NCBI RefSeq assembly: GCF_023272795.1
Contig: NZ_CP096829.1
Span: 3,162,001 to 3,226,000, forward strand
Direction of reading: 5' to 3'
DNA from: Flavobacterium humidisoli
Lineage (GTDB): Bacteria > Bacteroidota > Bacteroidia > Flavobacteriales > Flavobacteriaceae
DNA length: 64,000 bases
The notes under the pieces: generated by a model
What the model saw: the letters and a program-made list of their open reading frames with translations, nothing else
The model's database searches: none
What the model was told of the DNA's origin: nothing
Program-made: the position numbers and the translations under genes
Shown here: positions 8,002 through 15,769 of the stretch, piece after piece
Layout: the number at the start of each line of letters is the position of its first letter
Position numbering within the stretch: the stretch's first letter is position 1

Positions 8002-9225
8002 ATGGATTCGCAAAAAAGTTGGATACTCTGCTGTTTTTTCAATTTTCTGATTGCGTGCGTTTTCGGATTGTTAATGCGTTTTATGTATCTCTTTCCTTTA
8101 GATTTTCTAAACTATAGTTTTCTGCTTCATGCACATTCACACGTTGCTATGTTAGGCTGGGTTTATTTGATCGTTTATTTTTTGGTTGTTCGTTTTTTTA
8201 TTCCAAAAGAAAAAAGGCAGAAACCTATTTACAAGCGCTTATTTTGGCTAACAGAGTTTTCAGTAATCGGAATGATGATTGCTTTTCCAATTCAGGGTTA
8301 TGCCTTGTTTTCCATTATTTTTTCGACCATGCATATTTTACTCAGTTATGTTTTCTGTCGTTTGGTTTGGAAAGATTGTTCTAAAGAAAAATCTCCCGCT
8401 GAAAGACTTTTACTAACTTCAATTTTGTTTATGATTTTATCGACTTTGGGAGTTTGGTGTCTTGGTCCAGCCGTGAGCACATTAGGAAAACAAAGCGCTT
8501 TTTATCAAATTGCGATTCAGTTTTTTCTTCATTTTCAATTTAATGGCTGGTTTATATTGGCAATTTTAGCTTTGTTTTTAAAACAATTTCCAGACAAAAT
8601 AGATAAGGTAAAGTTTAAGAGATTTTATTTTTTAATGATTGTTTCTACATTACTTACAGTTTGTTTTCCAGTGCGTTGGTTTATCGGAAATGATATTTTG
8701 AGTTATATCAATGGCTTGGGAGTTTTAATTCAGTTGGTAGCTTTTATTCATTTTTATAAAATGCTAAAACCTCAAATTTGTCACTACAAAAGCACTTTAG
8801 ATAAAACGACTAAAATCGTTTATGGTTTAGCTTTCTGCTCTTTAATTCTAAAAGTCGGAATTCAGTTGCTGACTATTTTCCCCAACTTGGCTGAGGTTTC
8901 TCATCAAATCCGAAATTTTGTAATCGGTTTTATTCATTTAACCACTTTAGGAATAATAACAGGGTTTTTGTTTGGGATTTTACTTCAAAATAAAATGCTT
9001 TCTGCCAATTCTTCAACATTAAAAATAGGAGTGAAGTGTTTTATTTTAGGATATATTTTGACAGAAGTTTTGCTATTTCTTCAAGGCTGGTTTTTCTTTT
9101 TTGGAGAAGCGAGCATTCCAGGGTATTTTCAAAGTATTTTGATCTTCAGTATTCTTTTGGTTTTGGGATTGGTTTTAATGATGAGTTCGATAATTAGGCG
9201 AAATTTATATTGTCATATCAAATAA
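8002..9225 (+). CDS. polytopic membrane protein of the NO locus, function unknown
   Basis: 407 residues from the ATG at 8002; the frame is open back to a TTG at 7975. About 11-12 hydrophobic helices span the whole protein. Conserved-looking His motifs lie in membrane segments: LLHAHSHVAMLGW near the N-terminus, FLHFQFNGW in the middle, and FIHLTTLG near the C-terminus. This layout recalls heme-copper oxidase subunit I and NnrS-type proteins, which bind heme and copper, but I cannot assign a family. Its position directly after qNOR and RIC suggests a role in nitrogen-oxide metabolism or its metal centres. It is probably an inner-membrane protein. Confidence 0.7.
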   Translation: MDSQKSWILCCFFNFLIACVFGLLMRFMYLFPLDFLNYSFLLHAHSHVAMLGWVYLIVYFLVVRFFIPKEKRQKPIYKRLFWLTEFSVIGMMIAFPIQGYALFSIIFSTMHILLSYVFCRLVWKDCSKEKSPAERLLLTSILFMILSTLGVWCLGPAVSTLGKQSAFYQIAIQFFLHFQFNGWFILAILALFLKQFPDKIDKVKFKRFYFLMIVSTLLTVCFPVRWFIGNDILSYINGLGVLIQLVAFIHFYKMLKPQICHYKSTLDKTTKIVYGLAFCSLILKVGIQLLTIFPNLAEVSHQIRNFVIGFIHLTTLGIITGFLFGILLQNKMLSANSSTLKIGVKCFILGYILTEVLLFLQGWFFFFGEASIPGYFQSILIFSILLVLGLVLMMSSIIRRNLYCHIK

Positions 9226-9403
9226 GTCCCGGCGGGACGATATATTTATAGCAGAGGAATGACATATTGTAAAGCTTCGGAGAAGCGAAATATTTATAGA
9301 AAACGTTTGGCGAAGATAAAAAGCTCCAGCGGAGCGATATATTTATAGAATCAGATTAGAAATATAATTCGTTAACCTGATAAATATTTCGCTTCTCCGA
9401 AGC
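9226..9403. repeat. cluster of four REP-like hairpin elements
   Basis: Four short GC-rich stem-loops, three followed by a near-identical tail GATATATTTATAG or GAAATATTTATAG: 9226-9251 (GTCCCG/CGGGAC), 9274-9299 (GCTTC-GGA-GAAGC), 9323-9348 (GCTCC-AGC-GGAGC), and an inverted copy of the second at about 9380-9403 (GCTTC-TCC-GAAGC preceded by AAATATTTC). A conserved tail with a covarying hairpin is the structure of a repetitive extragenic element. A degenerate copy may lie at 9303-9318. No transposase lies nearby. Confidence 0.75.
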
Positions 9404-9423
9404 TTGACTTAGCTTTTATGTAA

Positions 9424-9465
9424 ATAAAAAACAAGAGTCAATTTATTTCTAAAGTTGCTCTTGTT
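9424..9465 (-). terminator. terminator of the nirK-nirV-SCO operon
   Basis: On the minus strand AACAAGAGCAA pairs with TTGACTCTTGTT, followed by TTTTTATTTA. It lies about 25 bp beyond the SCO stop. Confidence 0.7.
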
Positions 9466-9490
9466 TCTACTAATTAACCTATTTAAATAT

Positions 9491-10093
9491 CTATATTTTC
9501 CCTGCTTCCAGATTTATTGCTTCAATTGTTTTCTCATTGTTTACACCTAAACCTTCCTGCTGAAAAATTAATTCTCCTTCTGGATTAAAAACACTAATAA
9601 TATTGGAATGCGAAAAATCTATTGGCGAAATTTTCTTGTAATTTACTGCTAAAACTGTTGCAAATTCACGAGTGTTTTCTTCAGTTGAACGAAGGAAAAT
9701 CCAAGGATCTTGATTCATTTTATTTTCAATTGCAAACGACTTTAATCTTTCGGGCGTATCAGTATTTGGATCAATACTGACCAAAATCAATTTGACATGC
9801 TGTTTTGTCTTTTTCTCCAGTTTTGATTCTATATCCCGCATATCGGCAACTAATCTTGGGCAAGCCGATTTGCAACTGGTATAAATCATCACCATTACCA
9901 AAACATTTCCCCTAAGCGATTTTAATTCAATATCTTTTCCATCTTGCGTTGTCCATTGAGAAGGCAGATTGTAAATTGATAAATCACTGATTTCCTTTTT
10001 TGTTTCTGCTTTGTTTTCTGATTGGGTCTCTGCTTTTTTACAACCGTAAAACGACAATGTAAGAATCAAAAACGCAATTGTTATCTTTTTCAT
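9491..10093 (-). CDS. SCO1/SenC family copper chaperone lipoprotein
   Basis: 200 residues from the ATG at 10093. An upstream in-frame extension to 10150 would overlap nirV and lacks a signal, so the later start is chosen. A lipobox FYGC (Cys18) anchors it. The thioredoxin-fold domain has the copper-binding pair C74-x3-C78 in TSCKSACPRL and H162 in DFSHSN. SCO proteins deliver copper to, or keep reduced, copper sites of oxidases. As the last gene of the nirK operon, 16 bp after nirV, it probably helps metallate NirK. Confidence 0.92.
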   Translation of the reverse strand: MKKITIAFLILTLSFYGCKKAETQSENKAETKKEISDLSIYNLPSQWTTQDGKDIELKSLRGNVLVMVMIYTSCKSACPRLVADMRDIESKLEKKTKQHVKLILVSIDPNTDTPERLKSFAIENKMNQDPWIFLRSTEENTREFATVLAVNYKKISPIDFSHSNIISVFNPEGELIFQQEGLGVNNEKTIEAINLEAGKI

Positions 10094-10109
10094 TTTTAAA
10101 TATTTAAAA

Positions 10110-10889
10110 TTAGATTTTCGGTTTTGTTGTGCTGGCACATCTAAATCCAAGATTTCGAGTCGAATACTGTGCTTTCAAGCTTCCTCTGAACGCATAACGC
10201 ATAAATGCTGCATAATCCATTAAATCGGATGCATTTACAGATCCGCTTCCACAAAAGAGATTTTTATCAGTGCTTTTGTCTTTTCTAGATTCTCCTGATA
10301 AAAAGATGCTATTGAAATCAGAGGTCCATTCCCATACCAAACCATGCATGTCGTAAATTCCCCAATAATTTTTGAAAGTTTTTCCAATCTCATTTTCATA
10401 CGTTCTCGATTTCTCATACCAAGACAAAATGTATTCGTTGAATTCTTTTTTGGTTCTGGCATCAATTTTTCTGGTGTCGGCCATTGCTACATATTCCCAT
10501 TCATCCATTGTTGCTAATCGTTTTCCTTGGCATTCGCAGTACTTTTTTGCTGCAAACCAAGATACACTAGTAACGGGAGATTTCGGTTTTGCATTTCCAA
10601 AATCAAAATCAGTTACCCAATACGATAGATAGCTTTTATCAGCAAAAATCCCTTTAATTTTTGATTTTTGATAAGAAGGATTCTTTTTGACAAACTCTAA
10701 AAACTGACTATTCGTGACAGGATAAATGTCTATGTAAAAAGATTTTACTTGAACTGGATTTTTAGAAACAGCTCCATAAAGAGGGACATAAGATCCCTCT
10801 TTTATGAAAGCCATCCCTTTTTCCTGAGCCTTCATGACACTAACCGCAGAGAAAAAGAAAATTGTAAGTATGAAAATGTATTTTTTCAT
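10110..10889 (-). CDS. nirV: NirV-like SUMF1/FGE-fold protein, nitrite reductase accessory
   Basis: 259 residues with a signal peptide (MKKYIFILTIFFFSAVSVMKA). A formylglycine-generating-enzyme (SUMF1) fold is recognised by IDIYPVTNSQF, SPVTSVSWFAAKKYCE, KRLATMDEWEY, WEWTSDF and NLGFRCAS. The two active-site cysteines of true FGE are not both present: one Cys occurs in NLFCGSG and its partner is missing. Catalysis on sulfatases is therefore not supported. SUMF1-type NirV proteins are known beside nirK in denitrifiers, and this gene starts 16 bp after nirK ends. The exact role of NirV is not settled. Probably periplasmic. Confidence 0.85.
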   Translation of the reverse strand: MKKYIFILTIFFFSAVSVMKAQEKGMAFIKEGSYVPLYGAVSKNPVQVKSFYIDIYPVTNSQFLEFVKKNPSYQKSKIKGIFADKSYLSYWVTDFDFGNAKPKSPVTSVSWFAAKKYCECQGKRLATMDEWEYVAMADTRKIDARTKKEFNEYILSWYEKSRTYENEIGKTFKNYWGIYDMHGLVWEWTSDFNSIFLSGESRKDKSTDKNLFCGSGSVNASDLMDYAAFMRYAFRGSLKAQYSTRNLGFRCASTTKPKI

Positions 10890-10905
10890 GCTATAAGTTT
10901 TGCTG

Positions 10906-12351
10906 TTATCTTAAAGCTTTTACCATTTCTGGTGTGACTTCTGTTTTGTTGTTACCCCAGCTATTATAAATGTAAGTTAATACATTTGCGATTTCGTCAT
11001 CAGATAAATTCTGAGCAGGCATTACGTTGTTGTATTTTTTACCGTTCACTGTTACTTCTCCAGTCAAACCATGAAGAATTGTTTTAATTGCACGTTTAGA
11101 ATCGGCATTTAAATAATCTGATTTTGCTAGAGGAGGAAAAGTACTCGGAATTCCTTGTCCTTCAGATTGATGGCAAGCGAAACAGGTTGTTCCAAAGATT
11201 TCTTTACCAATTTTAACTTTCTCTTCAACAGTACGTTTAGGAACTGTAACTTTTGCAGTTGGGTTTCCTGGCATTTTTTGGATTGTTCCACCCTCAGGCA
11301 AGTAAATACCTTCTTGAATTGTTCCTGAGTAAATGTTTTTATTTTCGTTTCCTTCAACTTTAAGCATTCCCAAAGCACCTTTATTAAATGCTCTAAAAAT
11401 AGAGTGATCAACTAAAATAAAAGTTCCCGGAGTTTCTACTTTAAAATCTACAATTGCTGCACCGCCGGCAGGAATTAAAGTAGTTTGGACATTTTTATTT
11501 ACAGTGCTTCCGCCTTCAACATGTACATTATCAAATATTTCACCAATAACATGGAAAGAAGAAACTAAATTCGGTCCGCCATTTCCAACAAACAAACGAA
11601 CCGTTTCTCCCACTTTTGCTGTTAATTCACCTCCATTTGTTAAAGAACCTACTTTTCCATTAAATACCACATAATCGGGAGTTTCTTTAACCGCTTTATT
11701 CATATCAAACGGCTGAAGACCTTTTGCGCCATATTCGCCTTGAGTATAAAAATCACCCTGCATTACGTAGTACTCTTTATCAACAGGAGGAAGTCCGCCT
11801 TCTGGTTCAACCAAAATTAATCCGTACATACCATTTGCAATGTGCATACCCACTGGAGCTGTTGCACAGTGATAAACATAAAGCCCTGGATTAATTACTT
11901 TAAAACTGAATACTTTTTCATGTCCCGGAGCTACAAGAGATGAGGTTGCTCCACCACCAGGACCAGTTACGGCATGTAAATCGATATTGTGAGGTAATTT
12001 GTTGTCAGGATGGTTTTTTAAGTGAAATTCTACTTCATCACCAACACGGGTTCTGATAAAACTTCCCGGAACAGAACCTCCAAATGTCCAATACGTATAT
12101 TTTACACCGTCAGTCATAGTGCCTTCTTGTTCTTTAATTTCCATGTTGAGTTTCAGTTTCATCGCTGTTCTGTTTCCAACTGGTTTAGGAACATGAGGAG
12201 GAGCTGTAAGTTCGGCATCCATTTCGCCTTCGGTCATAATATTTGCATATGCCTTGTCTTCATTTTTTTTGCAGCTTCCTAAAATTAGCAGCATAAATAA
12301 CGAGCAGATAAGAAAGCTCGTTTTAATCCAGATTTTGTTAGTTCTTTTCAT
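10906..12351 (-). CDS. nirK: copper nitrite reductase with fused C-terminal cytochrome c, lipoprotein
   Basis: 481 residues, longer than classic NirK (about 340-380). A lipobox LGSC (Cys27) is followed by two cupredoxin domains (about 60-335) and a class I cytochrome c domain (about 372-470). Type 1 copper: H121, C162, H170, M175. Type 2 copper: H126, H161, H316. Catalytic D124 and H267 are present. The heme motif is C390-F-A-C393-H394 with likely axial M444. The enzyme reduces nitrite to NO in the periplasm; the fused heme domain would accept electrons from cytochrome or azurin. First gene of the nirK-nirV-SCO operon, with an FNR-like site upstream. Confidence 0.96.
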   Translation of the reverse strand: MKRTNKIWIKTSFLICSLFMLLILGSCKKNEDKAYANIMTEGEMDAELTAPPHVPKPVGNRTAMKLKLNMEIKEQEGTMTDGVKYTYWTFGGSVPGSFIRTRVGDEVEFHLKNHPDNKLPHNIDLHAVTGPGGGATSSLVAPGHEKVFSFKVINPGLYVYHCATAPVGMHIANGMYGLILVEPEGGLPPVDKEYYVMQGDFYTQGEYGAKGLQPFDMNKAVKETPDYVVFNGKVGSLTNGGELTAKVGETVRLFVGNGGPNLVSSFHVIGEIFDNVHVEGGSTVNKNVQTTLIPAGGAAIVDFKVETPGTFILVDHSIFRAFNKGALGMLKVEGNENKNIYSGTIQEGIYLPEGGTIQKMPGNPTAKVTVPKRTVEEKVKIGKEIFGTTCFACHQSEGQGIPSTFPPLAKSDYLNADSKRAIKTILHGLTGEVTVNGKKYNNVMPAQNLSDDEIANVLTYIYNSWGNNKTEVTPEMVKALR

Positions 12352-12388
12352 GATATATTTAGATTTAATTTTGTGTTAAATTTCTAAA

Positions 12389-12432
12389 CAAAAATAAAAG
12401 ACTTCTTTGTCCTTTATTATGATATAAATCAT
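12389..12432 (-). promoter_or_regulatory. nirK promoter with FNR-like palindrome
   Basis: A -7 box TATTTTTG lies on the minus strand at 12396-12389, 38 bp before the nirK ATG. No TTG sits at -33. Instead a perfect ATGAT-ATAA-ATCAT palindrome (12419-12432, same 5-4-5 geometry as the FNR/DNR site TTGAT-N4-ATCAA) is centred about 40 bp upstream of the expected transcription start, the position used by class II CRP/FNR activators. Confidence 0.55.
12397..12414 (-). promoter_or_regulatory. weak AAAGAY-N6-RTCTTT-like site in nirK promoter
   Basis: AAAGAC-N6-GTCCTT (one half-site mismatch) has the same 6-bp spacer as the sites before the Rrf2 regulator and the NO reductase. It fills the space between the -7 box and the FNR-like palindrome, where a repressor would act. 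Weak match in AT-rich DNA. Confidence 0.3.
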
Positions 12433-12609
12433 GTTTTTACATAATTACAGAGCTAAAGAGCTTTTTGGGGATTAAATAAATAGATGTAAAATCTTATATT
12501 TCATTTCTTGCAGAATATTTTTTAATAAAAATAATTGAGGCTCTTCATTTTAAATTAATAATGATTATTTTTGCTCGCTGATTAAGTAAAAAAAATTACT
12601 ACATATATT

Positions 12610-13869
12610 ATGGTAAAAGATTTATTCGAAAGAATTCAGGACAATAAAGGACCTTTAGGAAAATGGGCTTCTCAGGCAGAAGGTTATTATGTTTTCCCAA
12701 AGTTAGAAGGAGAGTTGGGTCCTAGAATGCAATTTCACGGAAAAAATATTTTAAACTGGAGTTTAAATGATTATTTAGGTTTAGCCAATCATCCAGAAGT
12801 TCGTCAGGCAGATACTGATGCAGCAATTCAATTTGGTGCAGCGTATCCGATGGGAGCTCGTATGATGTCTGGACATACTACGTACCACGAACAATTAGAG
12901 AATGAATTAGCAGAATTCGTAATGAAAGAATCTGCTTATTTATTAAATTTTGGTTACCAAGGAATGGTATCAATCATTGATGCTTTGGTTACTAAAAATG
13001 ACATTATTGTTTATGATGTAGATTCACATGCATGTATCATTGATGGTGTTCGTTTGCATATGGGTAAACGTTTCACATACAAACACAATGATTTAGAAAG
13101 TATGGAGAAAAACCTGCAGCGTGCTACTAAAATGGCAGAAGAAACAGGCGGAGGTATTTTATTTATTACTGAAGGTGTTTTTGGAATGCGCGGACAGCAA
13201 GGAAAATTAAAAGAAATTGCTGAATTAAAGAAAAAATACAATTTCAGATTATTAGTAGATGATGCTCACGGTTTTGGTACTTTAGGTAAAACTGGTGCTG
13301 GAGCAGGTGAGGAGCAAGGAGTTCAAGATCAAATTGATGTTTACTTCTCTACTTTTGCAAAATCTATGGCTAACATTGGTGCTTTCGTAGCTGCTGATAA
13401 AACAGTTATTGATTATTTGAAATACAACTTACGTTCTCAAATGTTTGCTAAAGCATTACCGATGATTCAGACAATTGGTTCTTTAAAACGTCTAGAATTG
13501 TTGCGTAAATCTTCTGCGATTAAGGATAAACTTTGGGAAAACGTAAATGCATTGCAAAACGGTCTTAAAGAAAAAGGATTTAACATTGGAGATACCAATA
13601 CTTGTATTACGCCAGTTTACTTAGAAGGAAGTATTCCGGAAGCAATGGTAATGGTAAACGATTTAAGAGAAAATTACGGTATATTCCTTTCTATTGTGGT
13701 TTATCCAGTTATTCCAAAAGGAATTATCTTATTGAGAATGATTCCTACAGCTTCTCACACATTAGCCGATATCGAAGAGACTTTGACAGCTTTTGAGGCA
13801 ATTCGTGAGAAATTGACTAACGGAACTTATAAAGAAATTGCTGAACGTACAACTGTTGACGTTTCGTAA
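12610..13869 (+). CDS. alpha-oxoamine synthase: sphingoid/sulfonolipid base-forming acyltransferase
   Basis: 419 residues. PLP-dependent alpha-oxoamine synthase family (serine palmitoyltransferase, KBL, BioF, HemA). Visible motifs are NDYLGL, GSH-like MSGHTTYHEQLE, VDSHACIIDG, VDDAHGFG and the PLP lysine K251 in STFAKSMANIGAF. It condenses an acyl-CoA or acyl-ACP with an amino acid, releasing CO2. In Flavobacterium the likely reactions are cysteate plus acyl thioester to 3-ketocapnine (the sulfonolipid base linked to gliding) or the serine palmitoyltransferase reaction. Sequence alone does not separate them. A -7 box TATTTTTG lies at 12566-12573. It is monocistronic, with a terminator after. 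Confidence 0.85.
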   Translation: MVKDLFERIQDNKGPLGKWASQAEGYYVFPKLEGELGPRMQFHGKNILNWSLNDYLGLANHPEVRQADTDAAIQFGAAYPMGARMMSGHTTYHEQLENELAEFVMKESAYLLNFGYQGMVSIIDALVTKNDIIVYDVDSHACIIDGVRLHMGKRFTYKHNDLESMEKNLQRATKMAEETGGGILFITEGVFGMRGQQGKLKEIAELKKKYNFRLLVDDAHGFGTLGKTGAGAGEEQGVQDQIDVYFSTFAKSMANIGAFVAADKTVIDYLKYNLRSQMFAKALPMIQTIGSLKRLELLRKSSAIKDKLWENVNALQNGLKEKGFNIGDTNTCITPVYLEGSIPEAMVMVNDLRENYGIFLSIVVYPVIPKGIILLRMIPTASHTLADIEETLTAFEAIREKLTNGTYKEIAERTTVDVS

Positions 13870-13910
13870 ATCCTCATAAAAAATAGATTTTCTTAAGTGG
13901 GAATTATGTA

Positions 13911-13946
13911 AAAAAATCCATTCGTTCTACGAATGGATTTTTTTTT
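13911..13946 (+). terminator. terminator after alpha-oxoamine synthase
   Basis: AATCCATTCG pairs with CGAATGGATT around a 5-nt loop (TTCTA), with an A run before and a long T run after. Confidence 0.85.
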
Positions 13947-13993
13947 ATTTGAGGTAACTTTATATTATAATCACAAAATAAAAATAAAGAATT

Positions 13994-14482
13994 ATGAAAA
14001 AAGTACTAACACTAATAGCTGTACTTTCCTTGTCGGTTTTTGCTTCTTGTAAAAAAGAAACAACGACGATAGAGCCAGTACAAATTACACCAAGTCCGCC
14101 AAAAGAAGCTGAACTTGCAGAGCCTGCGGGAGATCAATGTTATGCTTGGCGATTTAACGGAAGCATTATAGAGATGAGTTTTAACGTTAATTCCCATCAG
14201 GAAGTAAACGGAAAGCTAAGCTATAATCTGGTTGGAAAAGATAAAAACGAGGGAACCTTAATCGGGAACATGAAAGGCGATACTTTAATTGCTGATTATA
14301 CTTTTAATTCGGAAGGAGTTTCTTCTGTAAGAGAGGTTGCTTTTCTGCAAAAAGACGGAACTTTTATTGAAGGGTATGGCGATGTAGTAACCGCAAATAA
14401 TAAGGTTTCTTTTAAAGATAAATCAAAACTGAAATTTGATGCAAAAAATACTTTGGTAAAAGTAGATTGTAAAGTAGAGTAA
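13994..14482 (+). CDS. lipoprotein, uncharacterised
   Basis: 162 residues. The signal MKKVLTLIAVLSLSVFASC has lipobox FASC (Cys19). After a Thr/Pro-rich linker the domain begins GDQCYAWRFNGS and continues as alternating polar/hydrophobic strands (GKLSYNLVGKDKNEGTLIGNMKGDTLIADYTF), suggesting a small beta-barrel like other Bacteroidota lipoproteins of the NlpE-like kind. I cannot assign a family. A comparable layout (CKG...YTWSALKKEC) appears in the 35218-35646 protein. Its terminator stem matches that of the previous gene. Confidence 0.8.
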   Translation: MKKVLTLIAVLSLSVFASCKKETTTIEPVQITPSPPKEAELAEPAGDQCYAWRFNGSIIEMSFNVNSHQEVNGKLSYNLVGKDKNEGTLIGNMKGDTLIADYTFNSEGVSSVREVAFLQKDGTFIEGYGDVVTANNKVSFKDKSKLKFDAKNTLVKVDCKVE

Positions 14483-14502
14483 TGATGTGTTTTATAAAAG
14501 TG

Positions 14503-14539
14503 AAAAATCCATTCGTTTGGGGGCGAATGGATTTTTTTT
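14503..14539 (+). terminator. terminator after lipoprotein gene
   Basis: AAAAATCCATTCG pairs with CGAATGGATTTTT. The stem is the same as at 13911-13946, so the two neighbouring genes end in related terminators. Confidence 0.8.
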
Positions 14540-14605
14540 ATGATTAATTACCAAGAACTATTTACTAAAACTAATCACTAAGGACTAATCACTAAAAAAG
14601 CTCTA

Positions 14606-15724
14606 TTAAAGATTCTTCAAATAAGTCTTTCTCTGGCAGTGAATAGTTGGATCAAAGTTTTTCCAAAGTAAATGAATGGCATTGTTTTCTAATAACTCTG
14701 GAGTTCTAATGCAAGTTTGGATTCCTTTAGCAGAAAAAGTTTTGTAATATTCATCAAAAATAATAGCCGTTACGCCTTTATTTTGATATTCAGGATGAAC
14801 TCCGATAAGATAGAAAACGACATCTTTGCTATGTTTTCTCGCTTTTAATAATTGCAGAAAGCCAAAAGGAAATAATTTTCCTCTTATTTTTTGCAAAGCT
14901 TCGACAAAACTTGGCATTACAATACTGAAAGCAACCAAATTATCGTCTTTATCCACTACAAATTTGATATACTCTGGATTAATAAAGCTGATGTATTTCT
15001 TTTTAAAATATTCTTTTTGAACATCAGAAATGGCTACAAACGAAGCTAGTTTTTCATAAGATTCGTTAAACAAATCAAACATTTTGTCTACGTGAGGCAT
15101 AATGTCTTTTGTTTTGGTAAAATTAAGAGCCTTTAATCCGTAACGTTTCTTGATTAGCTCTTGCGCTTTTTGAAAGAATTCTGGTTTAACATTAGAAAAA
15201 GGAAATATACTTTCTATATATTGCTTTTCAACTTGAAAGCCCAATTCTTCAAAATGTCTTACATAATATTCATGATTATACCAGGTAATCATGGTTCCTA
15301 CTTGATCAAAACCTTCGGTAAGCACTCCAACTTTATCTAAATTCGAAAATCCCATTGGACCTTCAGCATGCTCTAAGTTGTGTTTTCTTCCTAATTCATA
15401 AACTTTTTCAAGTAGTGCTTTCGTAACTTCAATATCATCAATTACATCAAACCATCCAAAACGAACTTTTCTTTTATGCTGATTATTAACTTCAGACCAA
15501 TTGATAATGGCCGTAATACGTCCAACAATTTTATTATCTCTGTATGCTAGATAAAAATAAGCTTCAGCATTATCAAACGCAGGATTTTTGGTTTTATCAA
15601 AAGATTCCAATTCATCTGAAATAATAGGCGGTACCCAATACGGATTGTCCTTATATAATGAGAAAGGAAATTTAATGTATTCGGTTAATTCTTTCTTGCT
15701 TATGGCTTCTTTAATTGTAATCAT
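14606..15724 (-). CDS. GNAT-fold N-acyltransferase family protein
   Basis: 372 residues, about twice a single GNAT domain. The N-terminal part has ITIKEAISKKELTEYIKFPFSLYKDNPYWVPP and the acetyltransferase-like block FYLAYRDNKIVGRITAIINW. The C-terminal part has VVFYLIGVHPEYQNKGVTAIIFDEYY, the acetyl-CoA-binding pattern of GNAT motif A. This suggests a two-lobed GNAT enzyme; the substrate is unknown. The gene lies 45 bp downstream of the barrel protein gene on the same strand, so cotranscription is likely. No signal peptide is seen, so it is cytoplasmic. Confidence 0.8.
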   Translation of the reverse strand: MITIKEAISKKELTEYIKFPFSLYKDNPYWVPPIISDELESFDKTKNPAFDNAEAYFYLAYRDNKIVGRITAIINWSEVNNQHKRKVRFGWFDVIDDIEVTKALLEKVYELGRKHNLEHAEGPMGFSNLDKVGVLTEGFDQVGTMITWYNHEYYVRHFEELGFQVEKQYIESIFPFSNVKPEFFQKAQELIKKRYGLKALNFTKTKDIMPHVDKMFDLFNESYEKLASFVAISDVQKEYFKKKYISFINPEYIKFVVDKDDNLVAFSIVMPSFVEALQKIRGKLFPFGFLQLLKARKHSKDVVFYLIGVHPEYQNKGVTAIIFDEYYKTFSAKGIQTCIRTPELLENNAIHLLWKNFDPTIHCQRKTYLKNL

Positions 15725-15769
15725 TAGATGGTATTGAGAGTCCTTAAAAAGGATCTAGTTATTTATTTT

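Noticed and set aside
10372..10632. + strand frame inside nirV
   Set aside because: It is the reverse of the SUMF1-fold gene and has no start signal.
10110..10889. Calling this a sulfatase-activating FGE
   Set aside because: The second active-site cysteine is absent and no sulfatase is nearby; nirK is.
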